Source: Methanogenium marinum (lineage in GTDB: Archaea; Halobacteriota; Methanomicrobia; Methanomicrobiales; Methanomicrobiaceae). Taken from it: 64,000 bases of DNA. Within the stretch, counting starts at the first letter, position 1, and each line of letters starts with the position of its first letter. Below the pieces are notes generated by a model. It ran no database searches. It had not been told where the DNA came from and worked only from the letters and a program-made list of their open reading frames with translations. Location of the stretch: NCBI RefSeq assembly GCF_028912405.1, contig NZ_JAKELO010000002.1, forward strand, positions 1,125,276 through 1,189,275. The letters are read 5' to 3'. Position numbers and translations under genes: made by a program. This document shows positions 35,692 through 43,929 of this stretch, in pieces.

Positions 35692-36948
35692 TCAGTATGT
35701 CCCGTATTTTTTGACTGCATCAATGACTGCCCGGACATTTTCAGGCTTGGCTTCCCCGGAGATACCACCGTCAACACCGGGGAAGATCAAGAGCCCGCCT
35801 TCTTTGCAGTCATCAAGCATACTCTTCATGTAGTCATCCACTTTCTGTGGCGTCCCTCCGATAAGAAGTGAATTGGGCGGACCGCTTGAGAGGATCACAT
35901 GATCGCCCAGAACATCTCTCACTTTCCGGGGATCGGTTTTATCAAACACGGCAATTATCTTGCCTTTCGGAAGGTCGAGCAGGGTTTCAAGATGGGCATC
36001 ATGTCTGCCTTCAAAGAACACATATGGCGTCTGCCCCATATCGATGACCGCTTCAAACACCTTCCGGAGATATGGCCAGTAAAACTCTTCGTAGAGTTTT
36101 GGGTTCAGATACTCATTGAGATGAAGCGGGAAGAAACACTCCACTACATTCGTCCCAAGGGCCTTCTGCATCTCCGGCGGGACGGCACCCGTAATCCGTG
36201 CCGATTCAATCAGAAGAGGCGTTATCGCTTCAGCAGCCTTCTTCACCTCATCGGGATGGCGGTAACAGTCAAGGACGAGATTATTGATATTCCGCAGGAA
36301 ATCACCGAGGACATCAAGAGGGGAATAACTAAATGCCATCGGAAAGGTTGGAATACCGCACCCGGCAAACTCCGAAACGAGATCACCCATTGCTGCACCG
36401 GAGGCTGCCAACGCTGAACCATACCGGGCAAGGGCGGCTATCGATTCGGGAGAACCCGGATCACTGAGTGCACCACAGATCCTCGGCAGAGCGACCCGGT
36501 TCATAAAGGTGGACGGGTCTTCGGTAAACTGCCCATACTCCTCAACCTTCAGTATCTCCTTCCCGATGAACTGGGGGTGGGAATCTTCAGCGAGTTCCCG
36601 TCCCGGCCATTTGGTATAGACATCTTTGAGAATATCGTGATACCGCCCCTCCATAAACCGTGCGGTCGGGACAAGGTCCGGCCCTGAATGCATAAAAGCC
36701 ATGCTCATAAAGGTCGCTTCAAGACCGGTCAAAACCAAGAGCGAATCAAAATCAAAGTCCCGGGCCACTTTCAGAGCCGCTTCTTTATTCTTAGCAAAAT
36801 CAAAGATGGTCTCGGTTGCCTTATATCCGGAATAATGGGCGTGGAACAGGCTCATCATGGCGGTTACCGGCACACGATCCGGTTCTTTTCCGTTTATCAC
36901 TGCTTCAAGCCGGTCCAGCTTCTCCCGGTATACTGCCGCAGCATCCAT
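35692..36948 (-). CDS. UroD-fold corrinoid methyltransferase (MtoB/O-demethylase type)
   Basis: The 418-residue protein belongs to the uroporphyrinogen-decarboxylase fold used by corrinoid methyltransferases (MtaA, CmuA, MtoB). The C-terminal part carries PYVFFEGRHDAHLETLLDLP, KGKIIAVFDKTDPRKVRDVLGDH and NSLLIGGTPQKVDDY, which resembles the FEG...LPKGK...tD...GD pattern I recall from O-demethylase methyltransferases rather than the HxC zinc site of MtaA. GGGAGTGG before ATG 36948 sets the start, one base after the corrinoid gene stop, so the two are coupled. It probably moves a methyl group from an O-methyl donor to that corrinoid protein. The substrate is unproven. Confidence 0.8.
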   Translation of the reverse strand: MDAAAVYREKLDRLEAVINGKEPDRVPVTAMMSLFHAHYSGYKATETIFDFAKNKEAALKVARDFDFDSLLVLTGLEATFMSMAFMHSGPDLVPTARFMEGRYHDILKDVYTKWPGRELAEDSHPQFIGKEILKVEEYGQFTEDPSTFMNRVALPRICGALSDPGSPESIAALARYGSALAASGAAMGDLVSEFAGCGIPTFPMAFSYSPLDVLGDFLRNINNLVLDCYRHPDEVKKAAEAITPLLIESARITGAVPPEMQKALGTNVVECFFPLHLNEYLNPKLYEEFYWPYLRKVFEAVIDMGQTPYVFFEGRHDAHLETLLDLPKGKIIAVFDKTDPRKVRDVLGDHVILSSGPPNSLLIGGTPQKVDDYMKSMLDDCKEGGLLIFPGVDGGISGEAKPENVRAVIDAVKKYGTY

Positions 36949-36949
36949 T

Positions 36950-37588
36950 TTATTCCACTCCCGCAAGTTTCCGGAATGTGGTGACACCCGATGTGGCATT
37001 ATCAGACCAGGCATCTGCTCCGGTATATTCCATTGTCTCAAGGTCGGTACGCCCACCGCCGACGATGATCTTCACCTGGTCACGCAGACCTGCCGCAGAG
37101 ATTGCATCGATTGTCTCTTTCATCGACTCTATGGCTTCAGTAAGGAGTCCGCTCAGCCCAACGACGATAGGTTTGTGCTCTTTAATTGCTGATACAAACG
37201 CTTCGGGAGGGACGTCAATACCAAGGTCAATGACCGTAAAGCCTTCTGCCTCAAGAAGTGCCGTGACAATATTTTTGCCGATATCATGCACATCTCCCCC
37301 CACCGTCCCGATGATAATCGTACCCTTGTCCTCCATGTCACCGGTCTCGAAAAGGGGCCTGAGGATCTCCATGATCTGCTTTAGAATTTCACCGACCATC
37401 ATCAGGTCTGAGACAAAGAACCGCCCGTCTTCAAATCTCTCGCCCACAATGTCGGTCGCCTTTCTCACGTCTTCCAAAACAATACCCGGGTCCTCACCTG
37501 CAGCAACCCGCTGTTTCAGGAGTTCGATGCATTTTGTCTCATCGAGGTCGACAAGCGCATTGATGAAATTTTCTCTCTCATCTGTCAT
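36950..37588 (-). CDS. Methyltransferase corrinoid protein (MtoC type)
   Basis: The 212-residue protein has the methionine-synthase-like layout. A helical cap domain (about 1-85) is followed by a B12-binding Rossmann domain with GDVHDIGKN (base-off ligand His101), VGLSGLLTEA (SxL motif) and IIVGGGR. It shuttles a methyl group bound to cobalt between two methyltransferases. GGAGG six or seven bases before ATG 37588 is a strong ribosome site and decides the start. Inverted repeats and a TATA-like box lie in the 208-base gap upstream, so this gene and the UroD-fold gene may have their own promoter. Confidence 0.9.
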   Translation of the reverse strand: MTDERENFINALVDLDETKCIELLKQRVAAGEDPGIVLEDVRKATDIVGERFEDGRFFVSDLMMVGEILKQIMEILRPLFETGDMEDKGTIIIGTVGGDVHDIGKNIVTALLEAEGFTVIDLGIDVPPEAFVSAIKEHKPIVVGLSGLLTEAIESMKETIDAISAAGLRDQVKIIVGGGRTDLETMEYTGADAWSDNATSGVTTFRKLAGVE

Positions 37589-37600
37589 ACTCTTCCTCCT

Positions 37601-37619
37601 TCTCACTGATAATGTGAGA
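37601..37619. promoter_or_regulatory. Inverted repeat TCTCAC-N7-GTGAGA before the corrinoid gene
   Basis: Six-base arms flank a seven-base spacer just upstream of the ribosome site of the corrinoid gene and downstream of the TATA-like box near 37650 (CGTATATGTG on the minus strand). A bound regulator would block transcription, so it is a candidate repressor operator. Confidence 0.4.
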
Positions 37620-37699
37620 TAGCGGGTAATCTGGTCAAAGTTGCACATATACGTTTGCCCCAGAACAAAGTGAATTTGGACAATAATAATTGATTTCAG

Positions 37700-37716
37700 T
37701 CACATTGTTCTTGTGA
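37700..37716. promoter_or_regulatory. Inverted repeat TCACA-N7-TGTGA before the corrinoid gene
   Basis: It lies about 50 bases upstream of the TATA-like box near 37650, in the 208-base gap inside the methyltransferase cluster. That position suits an activator site. The half-sites are those of the 17131 and 32944 palindromes but in inverted order. Confidence 0.3.
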
Positions 37717-37796
37717 TACATAATCAGCACCTAATGGGTAAAGATTATGAACAACGCTCATTCTGACGAGAAAAAATGTGTCTGTTTAAGGCACTC

Positions 37797-39614
37797 TCAT
37801 TTGGGGGAGAGTGGTATAGATTTGATATACACGGTGTTGAAGGTCGGTTCAACCGAGAGCTCGATATAAACGATTGAGCGTAAAATCTGAGGGAGCTGTT
37901 TTCTCTCAGATACAGATTTCAGCACCATTTTCGCGCCGCCAACGGCTGTCTCTCCGGCAAAGAAGATCTGTTTGCGGTCAATATCAGGAATAAGGGAGAG
38001 GGTGATGGCATTTTCAATATCAATATGCGTCCCGAATGACCCCGCCAGATATATCGAATCAATATCAGACGGACTGATACCATAGTGCCGTGAAAGAATG
38101 GTCCATCCCGTATTCAGTGACCCTTTCGCAAGGAGAAATTCGTTGATGTCCTTCTCCGTTATGGTAATATCACCATCTGTCGCAGTTTCCTTATTCCAGG
38201 CGATGACAAACTTCGGGACACCATCCTCAATGATACGTGGATGGTTCAGGTCCCTGAACTTCCCGGTCTTCGTGATCACGTCAGCAAGGAATAGTTCTGC
38301 AACGAGGTCGATGACCCCACTTCCACAGATCCCTTTCGGTTTTGCATCGTCTATGGTAGTATAGGTGAGCGTGTCCCCCTCGATGGTCACGCTCTCGATT
38401 GCACCGGTGACTGCTTTTATACCGGAACTGATATGCGCTCCTTCAAATGAAGGCCCGGACGGGGCAGAACATGCGAAAATCCGTTCGTTATTGCCCAAAA
38501 GGATCTCTGAATTTGTCCCGATGTCAATAGTGAGAGAGACCTTCTCACTCTGATAAATTCTTGTGATCAGGAGGTTTGCGACCGCGTCAGACCCGATATA
38601 CCCCTCAATAAGGGGGACCGCCGTTACCATCCCTTCCGGATTCATCCGGACACCAAGTTCTTTTGCCGGGAAACTCTCCAGCGAACCGGTTACCGGAACA
38701 AAAGGAGCGACACCGATATGTTTCGGTGATATTCCCAAAAACAGGTGGTGCATGACCGAATTCCCAACAAAGACCAGTTCATATACCTGTTCAGATGGAA
38801 TGCCACTCTTCTGGCAGACCGCATCAAGGAGCCGGTTCACGGTGCTTATTATGAGGTCCTGCATTTTTTGGAGGTGTTCCGGTCGTTTTGAGGCATAGGT
38901 AATCCGGGAGACGACATCTTCACCATACATAATCTGGGGGTTTTCCGCATTGGCAGATGCGACCGTCTCCCCGGTTGCGAGGCTGACGAGGTGACAGATG
39001 ACCTTGGACGAACCGATGTCGACTGCGGCACCGAATACCTCTTTTGTGGTGTCACCCGGCTCGACAGCGATGACACGGGAATTCCATAGGGCGGCTGTCA
39101 CGTCCCAGCCTGCGGTGCGAAGTGTGGTGGGGAGGGTGGCAAGAATGCTCAGGGGGACATACACCGGTTTATTCAGTGCATCTTCCAGCCTTTTCCGGTC
39201 AGGCCGGGTGTCGTCAAAGGTCGGAGGTACCAGAGAGAGATGGAATTTTCGCACTAAGGGCTCAAGAGGGACATCTTCATCCAGTCCGACACCGGAGATC
39301 AGTCGCTTGCCGGTCCTGCTTTCCGGTGGGACGTACACCGTGCACCTGCCGGAGAGGAGCCGGGTCTGACAGCCCAGCCGGTACCCCTCTACAATCTGGT
39401 CATCTGTCAGGTGAACCCGCTCACTTTTCATCGGTTCGTTGAGTACACCATTCAGTGCTACGATTTTAATTTTGCACTTCCCGCACCCGCCCTTTCCCCC
39501 ACACTCTCCGCGAAGACCAATATTCGCACACTGCGCCAGTTCAAGGAGCGTGTGGGAAGAGGCAATGACGGTCTTTCCCTCCGGTTCGAAGGTTACGGTA
39601 ATGTCGTCTTCCAT
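37797..39614 (-). CDS. Reductive activator of corrinoid protein (ferredoxin-ASKHA, MtoD type)
   Basis: The 605-residue protein couples ATP hydrolysis to reduction of inactive Co(II) corrinoid to Co(I). The N-terminus is a plant-type 2Fe-2S domain with Cys38, Cys44 and Cys47 in RGECGGKGGCGKCK and Cys82 in LGCQTRL. A linker follows, then the ASKHA (actin-like ATPase) core: GAAVDIGSSKVICHLV (about 201), VGNSVMHHLFLG, LTIDIGTNSEILL, CSAPSGPSFEGAHI and YLAGSFGTHID. It starts one base after the stop of the MtrH-like gene, so the two are one transcript. The 2Fe-2S and ASKHA layout matches RACo/COG3894. Confidence 0.9.
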   Translation of the reverse strand: MEDDITVTFEPEGKTVIASSHTLLELAQCANIGLRGECGGKGGCGKCKIKIVALNGVLNEPMKSERVHLTDDQIVEGYRLGCQTRLLSGRCTVYVPPESRTGKRLISGVGLDEDVPLEPLVRKFHLSLVPPTFDDTRPDRKRLEDALNKPVYVPLSILATLPTTLRTAGWDVTAALWNSRVIAVEPGDTTKEVFGAAVDIGSSKVICHLVSLATGETVASANAENPQIMYGEDVVSRITYASKRPEHLQKMQDLIISTVNRLLDAVCQKSGIPSEQVYELVFVGNSVMHHLFLGISPKHIGVAPFVPVTGSLESFPAKELGVRMNPEGMVTAVPLIEGYIGSDAVANLLITRIYQSEKVSLTIDIGTNSEILLGNNERIFACSAPSGPSFEGAHISSGIKAVTGAIESVTIEGDTLTYTTIDDAKPKGICGSGVIDLVAELFLADVITKTGKFRDLNHPRIIEDGVPKFVIAWNKETATDGDITITEKDINEFLLAKGSLNTGWTILSRHYGISPSDIDSIYLAGSFGTHIDIENAITLSLIPDIDRKQIFFAGETAVGGAKMVLKSVSERKQLPQILRSIVYIELSVEPTFNTVYIKSIPLSPK

Positions 39615-39615
39615 A

Positions 39616-40488
39616 TCACACTTCTATTGTCTCTTTCATCCTGGCTGCGTATCGGTATGAGGTATTTACGGTGAATACCGCAGGGAAGATATATTCACAG
39701 GCCCCGACCGGCCCATACAGGACAAAATCCGCTCCTGCGAAGACCGGCATGAGGCTTGCCGTAAGGTCCGCTGCTTTCACCCCTTCTTTGCCGAGCATCT
39801 TCTTCAGCCCTTTCCACGTGGATATGGCATTGTGCGCCGCTGTCCCACAGGGAAGACCAGTATGGCTCTTTATTTCAATGGTCGCTTTATTTGAGGGGGT
39901 GAGACACGGGACGTCCATCACAAAGGTGTCCACCAGAATTTTGGTGACACCTGCGTCCTCCATCTTTGGTGCGAGGATCTCAACCATTTCTTCGCGTGAC
40001 CTGCTTCTCATGAGATCTTTCGTATAGGTGAGAAGAATGCCCGCTTCGATGCCATTTTTCATCAGGGCAGCAAATTCATCCTCTTTGGTCTCCGCAGATA
40101 CGGAGTTGTAGATGATTCTTTTTTCAAGCCCCGTCTCTTTTGCATACTCAATAGCGGCTATTTTTACGCCCGGACTGGCAGAATCTATAAGAAATGGTCT
40201 GTCGGTCATGCCCGCCACAAAATCAATATAGCGGATGACTGCTTCAGATGATGATGAGATAATATCGATGAGAGCAGGATTTCCGGTTATTTCTCCAAGT
40301 TCTGCCTGTCTCCGGATCAATGCTTCAGCTGCATCGGTGTCGAATATCCCTTTCTTTTCATCGGTCACGATCTTGTGCCGGGAATAGAACATACTCCCGA
40401 CGAGGACAGTCGGACGTTCTCCTGGCTGCCCGCCCACTTTGACACCTGCAATGTCAAACGTCTTTTGATCGGTTTTGAACCTGTACAT
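39616..40488 (-). CDS. MtrH-like methyltransferase (MtoA type)
   Basis: The 290-residue protein is a paralog of MtrH, the subunit of the membrane methyltransferase that moves methyl between tetrahydromethanopterin and a corrinoid. TIM-barrel blocks are visible: VLVGSMFYSRHKIV (about 28), RPFLIDSASPGVKIAAIEY, IIYNSVSAET, ILVDTFVMDVPCLT and HTGLPCGTAAHNAIS. The remaining Mtr subunits are absent, so it is a free-standing member, as in MtoA. It should pass methyl from the corrinoid protein to tetrahydromethanopterin. It is the first gene of the cluster; a palindromic AT box (CATAAATATTTTATG) sits about 105 bases upstream. Confidence 0.9.
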   Translation of the reverse strand: MYRFKTDQKTFDIAGVKVGGQPGERPTVLVGSMFYSRHKIVTDEKKGIFDTDAAEALIRRQAELGEITGNPALIDIISSSSEAVIRYIDFVAGMTDRPFLIDSASPGVKIAAIEYAKETGLEKRIIYNSVSAETKEDEFAALMKNGIEAGILLTYTKDLMRSRSREEMVEILAPKMEDAGVTKILVDTFVMDVPCLTPSNKATIEIKSHTGLPCGTAAHNAISTWKGLKKMLGKEGVKAADLTASLMPVFAGADFVLYGPVGACEYIFPAVFTVNTSYRYAARMKETIEV

Positions 40489-40590
40489 GATATCACACTC
40501 TTATGTAGATCCCGTTTTCTCTCACAATCCTCACATTTTCTTAAAAAAAAGACCAGATCTTCTATCTTTCTGTGGTAATTTCCTATCATG

Positions 40591-40606
40591 TCATAAATAT
40601 TTTATG
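40591..40606 (-). promoter_or_regulatory. TATA-like promoter of the MtrH-like gene
   Basis: TCATAAATATTTTATG reads as a TATA element on the minus strand about 105 bases before the start codon of the first gene of the methyltransferase cluster, giving a leader of about 75-80 bases. The element is nearly palindromic. The remaining gap to 41028 (about 420 bases) holds short frames without protein character and nothing I can support. Confidence 0.35.
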
Positions 40607-41028
40607 CAGGTGCCAATTCCATACTGACCGGGTTCCGATAGATAGTGCAAAATTGCAGATTATTTTAATAATTACTCATTTCACTCGAAATAAAATGAAT
40701 GCCAAAAGGGTGGAACACCAGGAATTCCGATTCAATTTTCCTGTTTGGAGCGGCTCATTTCTGTGTATCTCTCTCGCTGCATTTCTGTATATATACCCGC
40801 CTACATCCCAGAAGGGCCGGACACACAGTCTCTGTATGCATGTATCGTCCAAAAATTACCAAACAAATACGTGGTTTTGCGTTGGGAAGGGCACTCGCAA
40901 CCTTTTTTCCCTCCACGCACATTCAAAAAATAATGCGATGGCATTCATGCCGCCACCAGACGGACATCAATGAACACCATCAGGTACCCCGGCGATACCG
41001 GGATAGGTATCGTATTTTTGCCTTTTCT

Positions 41029-41727
41029 TCAGGGGGTGTCGCCCGGACGAAGCTTCACCAGGGCGGACCCTTTATTGTGCCATGCATGGGCATCCTGAGG
41101 GTCAACTGCCAGTGCCTGGTTATAGCCTGCAAGTGCTTCTTTATAGCATTCCAGACCCATCATGGCATCCGCCCTGGTGTTCAGGGCAGGCACATAATTT
41201 GGGTCCAGAGCAAGAGCAAGATCACTTGCATCAACCGCTTCCGCATGGCGTCCCAGATTATTGAGGGCGGTTCCCATGTTTACCCATGACATAATGTCAT
41301 CCGGATCTGTTTCAAGTGCCCGGCAATACGATCTGACTGCCTCTTCAAAGTTCTTCATTTCACCAAGGACAAATCCCCGGTGATACCAGACGGAAGTGAT
41401 CGTTCTATCAAGGGCAAGGGCCAGGTCAAAGGCTTCGCATGCCTCTTCATACTGTTTCAGATTCGTGAGGGAAACCCCCAGAGAATCCCATGTTTCGACA
41501 ATATCCGGATCAGATGCGAGTGAACGGCTGTATGCCTGAACTGCCTCCTCGTATCGGGTCAGGTTATACTGGGCACAGCCTTTATGGTACCAGGCAGCGG
41601 CATTTTCCGGGTCGCCCTCTATCGCCTGATCATATACCGCAATTGCCTCTTCGTAGTTTTTCTGATCTGCCAGAGCATTTCCTTCGGTTACCAGATCATC
41701 TACGCGATTATTTTCTGATTTTTCCAT
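41029..41727 (-). CDS. TPR protein with six repeats, paralog of the 13-repeat protein
   Basis: The 232-residue protein starts with MEKSEN and contains six canonical TPR units. Repeats 2-6 correspond one-to-one to repeats 9-13 of the 470-residue protein at 20666 (AVQAYSRSL, AFDLAL, SYCRALE, DLALALDP and YNQALAVDP in the same order). The flanking sequence upstream of the start is also similar (TTCAC...CCTGCAAT), so the gene arose by duplication followed by loss or gain of seven repeats. No other domain is present. Confidence 0.85.
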   Translation of the reverse strand: MEKSENNRVDDLVTEGNALADQKNYEEAIAVYDQAIEGDPENAAAWYHKGCAQYNLTRYEEAVQAYSRSLASDPDIVETWDSLGVSLTNLKQYEEACEAFDLALALDRTITSVWYHRGFVLGEMKNFEEAVRSYCRALETDPDDIMSWVNMGTALNNLGRHAEAVDASDLALALDPNYVPALNTRADAMMGLECYKEALAGYNQALAVDPQDAHAWHNKGSALVKLRPGDTP

Positions 41728-41883
41728 TTTTTATATCCTCCCTCTTCAGTATCATTACTTCACCCCCTGCAATTCATACTCTTTTCTTTTCGTATCTGCC
41801 GGGATTCAGCCGAAAATAAACGGAGAGATCATACGTTTCGTCCCTGCTCTGCGACCATACACGCTTTTCATGAGGCGAATCCA

Positions 41884-42207
41884 ATGTCATCCATGCACCA
41901 GTCTCCCAACCCTGATACTGAACCGGACACCAAACCTGTTGCAGAACCTGCATCTGTCACCATCCTCATAAGCCCCCGCACACAGGAACGGCTTGACTTC
42001 CTGAAAGAGAGTTCCGACGAGTCCTATGACTCAGTTATTGCACGCCTGACTGATCGGGCAATTGATGATGAACCGCTGAGTGAGGAGACATTAAAGACAA
42101 TTGAGAAATCACTTGCAGAATTGAGAAAAGGGATTTTTTATACGCATGAGGAGATTGTGCAGAAACTCATTGAGAGAACAGAAGGATGCGAACCGGAAGA
42201 AAAGTAG
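41884..42207 (+). CDS. Small antitoxin-like protein (possible ribbon-helix-helix)
   Basis: A 107-residue, acidic protein with a disordered N-terminus (about 1-27) and a core TILISPRTQERLDFLKESS followed by SYDSVIARLTDRA. This resembles the beta-helix-helix layout of archaeal antitoxin-type regulators. The C-terminus is a helical tail with EEIVQKLIERTEG. No toxin gene follows; the next 420 bases hold no gene. GAGG eight bases before ATG 41884 supports the start. The toxin, if any, may have been lost. Confidence 0.55.
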   Translation: MSSMHQSPNPDTEPDTKPVAEPASVTILISPRTQERLDFLKESSDESYDSVIARLTDRAIDDEPLSEETLKTIEKSLAELRKGIFYTHEEIVQKLIERTEGCEPEEK

Positions 42208-42628
42208 ATTGAGAAAATCAGGGATATTCAGAAGAATAAATGCATTCCCGGAGACCATCTACATAATCCACCCAATCCCTGACTTCCTACTGAGAATGGT
42301 CAACATAAAAACCGGTTATTACCGCATATATCCTTTTACTCATTTTCATGCCCCAAAAAATATCTGGTTTAAATTAGATATTTTCAATTTATCATATTAT
42401 AAGCAGATACTATGTTTTGGGTTGATAATCATAGATTATCATCCAATAACCAGACATCCGGATTTGTTTTGAAAATTATCAAATATTTCCTTAAATACAG
42501 ATATCACATCAGGAATTGATTTAATTGAAATATCGCTGAATACGTGTAAACCGGTAAAATATGGTTCAAAACCATCTGGTGGTGTTGATATTGCTGTTTA
42601 TTATAGGGGGGTGAAGCCAAAACGAACA
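42208..42628. other. AT-rich intergenic stretch, no gene seen
   Basis: About 420 bases, very AT-rich at 42340-42500, between convergent genes. No protein-like frame, repeat or RNA gene is visible. Confidence 0.4.
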
Positions 42629-42922
42629 CTATAACCCGGACACAAGAAGAAAAATAATTGAAGCCACCGTAATCACAATGCCCAGACAGACAAGAATTAC
42701 CCCGGCGATAAGAAGAAAACCCACAATCGTTTTTGTATGAGGCTCTGATTCAGGAGTGAGAGCATCATTGACCGATGGTAACGAGACAGAATCCAGATCT
42801 ATATCATCAAATGTGGCAGTTTCAGGAGAAACAACCCCTGATAGTCTGTCGGGGATCCAATCCGGACAGGACACCGTATCATTTACGGGGATTTCTAATC
42901 TACATTCACCACCGGACGCCAT
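42629..42922 (-). CDS. Decayed zinc-ribbon membrane protein, paralog 1
   Basis: The 97-residue product has a degenerate N-terminus aligning with the zinc ribbons of the genes at 45423 and 49839. Only two of four Cys remain (MASGGECRLEIP...SCPDW, where the complete version reads CVGCGLELP...CPYCG). A Ser/Asp-rich linker and one C-terminal membrane helix follow (FLLIAGVILVCLGIVITVAS, then IIFLLVSGL). The last helix nearly repeats that of the gene at 45423. Its upstream region is conserved with both paralogs. The protein can no longer bind zinc in the usual way. Confidence 0.65.
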   Translation of the reverse strand: MASGGECRLEIPVNDTVSCPDWIPDRLSGVVSPETATFDDIDLDSVSLPSVNDALTPESEPHTKTIVGFLLIAGVILVCLGIVITVASIIFLLVSGL

Positions 42923-42945
42923 AATAATTCAAAAGAACGTAGAAC

Positions 42946-42958
42946 ATAATAAATGTAG
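42946..42958 (-). promoter_or_regulatory. Conserved TATA box, leaderless promoter of zinc-ribbon paralog 1
   Basis: The plus-strand bases TAGAACATAATAAATGTAG match those before the paralogs at 45716 and 50519. The AT element sits about 30 bases from the start codon, which puts transcription start at the ATG. Confidence 0.5.
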
Positions 42959-43214
42959 TTATAATAATTCATATGCTTTTTAGTGCCATTTTGACGATGA
43001 TTTTATTATTTATGCATGAATAACAGAAAATCAGGCATCCTTTTTTAATAAAAATATTTTTCAGGCATTTTCATATCAAACGGACATCCCCAGAAACCAG
43101 AGAAAATATCTGCTCATTTACCAGCTTCAGATAACAACCGCTACCCCATACAAGAGTCAGGAAAAAAAGAGAAAAAAAAGCACAGAGTGCCAGACAAAGG
43201 ATGCCGGTGCACTA

Positions 43215-43715
43215 TCAGGCAGCAGTCTGTGTCTCAACCCCACCAGCAGATTTGACCGCAGCGATGAGGGCATCAATCTGATCCTTGTCCTCTACACCTT
43301 TTTTATCGAACTCAAACGATTCTTTGACATCCACGCCTTTTGCTTTGAGCGCTTCTGCAAGGTGCGGGATGGTATCTTTCGCATCTGCACCGCATGTTGC
43401 AAAGAGAATGGCAGTTTTTCCCACACATCCTGTCAGTGCTTCAACAGCTCCGTTTATTGCCGGAGAGGCCCGGAATGCCCAGACAGGTGTGCCGATAACG
43501 ATCAGATCAGATCCGGAAACATCAATGGCTGAAGGGCGAATCACATCAGGCTCCCCCCTCATTGCCCGGTAACATCCCTTTGAGTAGGCAATAATTGTTG
43601 AATAGGGCTTCACCACCTCAACCTCAACAAGTTCTCCGCCGCATTCCGATCTGATTTTCTCCGCTATGCCCCGGGTCACCCCGGAATATGAATAAAATAT
43701 AGTTGTTATTGCCAT
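43215..43715 (-). CDS. Flavodoxin family protein, paralog 1
   Basis: The 166-residue protein has a flavodoxin fold: TTIFYSYSGVTRGIAEKI is the FMN phosphate loop, DLIVIGTPVWAFRASPAING the second loop, and ILFATCGADAKDTIPHLAEAL follows. It carries electrons between redox partners and is closely related to the protein at 54650, in the same orientation. GGGGGAGA six bases before ATG 43715 decides the start. Its partner might be the ferredoxin-nitroreductase 215 bases upstream. Confidence 0.85.
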   Translation of the reverse strand: MAITTIFYSYSGVTRGIAEKIRSECGGELVEVEVVKPYSTIIAYSKGCYRAMRGEPDVIRPSAIDVSGSDLIVIGTPVWAFRASPAINGAVEALTGCVGKTAILFATCGADAKDTIPHLAEALKAKGVDVKESFEFDKKGVEDKDQIDALIAAVKSAGGVETQTAA

Positions 43716-43929
43716 GGTTTGTCTCCCCCTGTTTCCCTCACCGTTTTTTTCTCTCAATTTTGCAGCCCGCCACCGTGCCCCGGATGAATGCCTGCAGGGG
43801 ACATACCGTCACCAGAGTAAAAGAATCCGGTAGGCTACGGTTCGGTGGCGGATGTATACTGTTGCAGATAATATAAATCATCCGGGAAAATGGGAGGCCT
43901 TCCCCGGAGAAAGAGCACGCACAGCACTC

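Noticed and set aside
40572-40973. 133-codon plus-strand frame upstream of the six-repeat TPR gene
   Set aside because: Residue composition is not protein-like, no ribosome site, and the leader and promoter of the MtrH-like gene overlap it.
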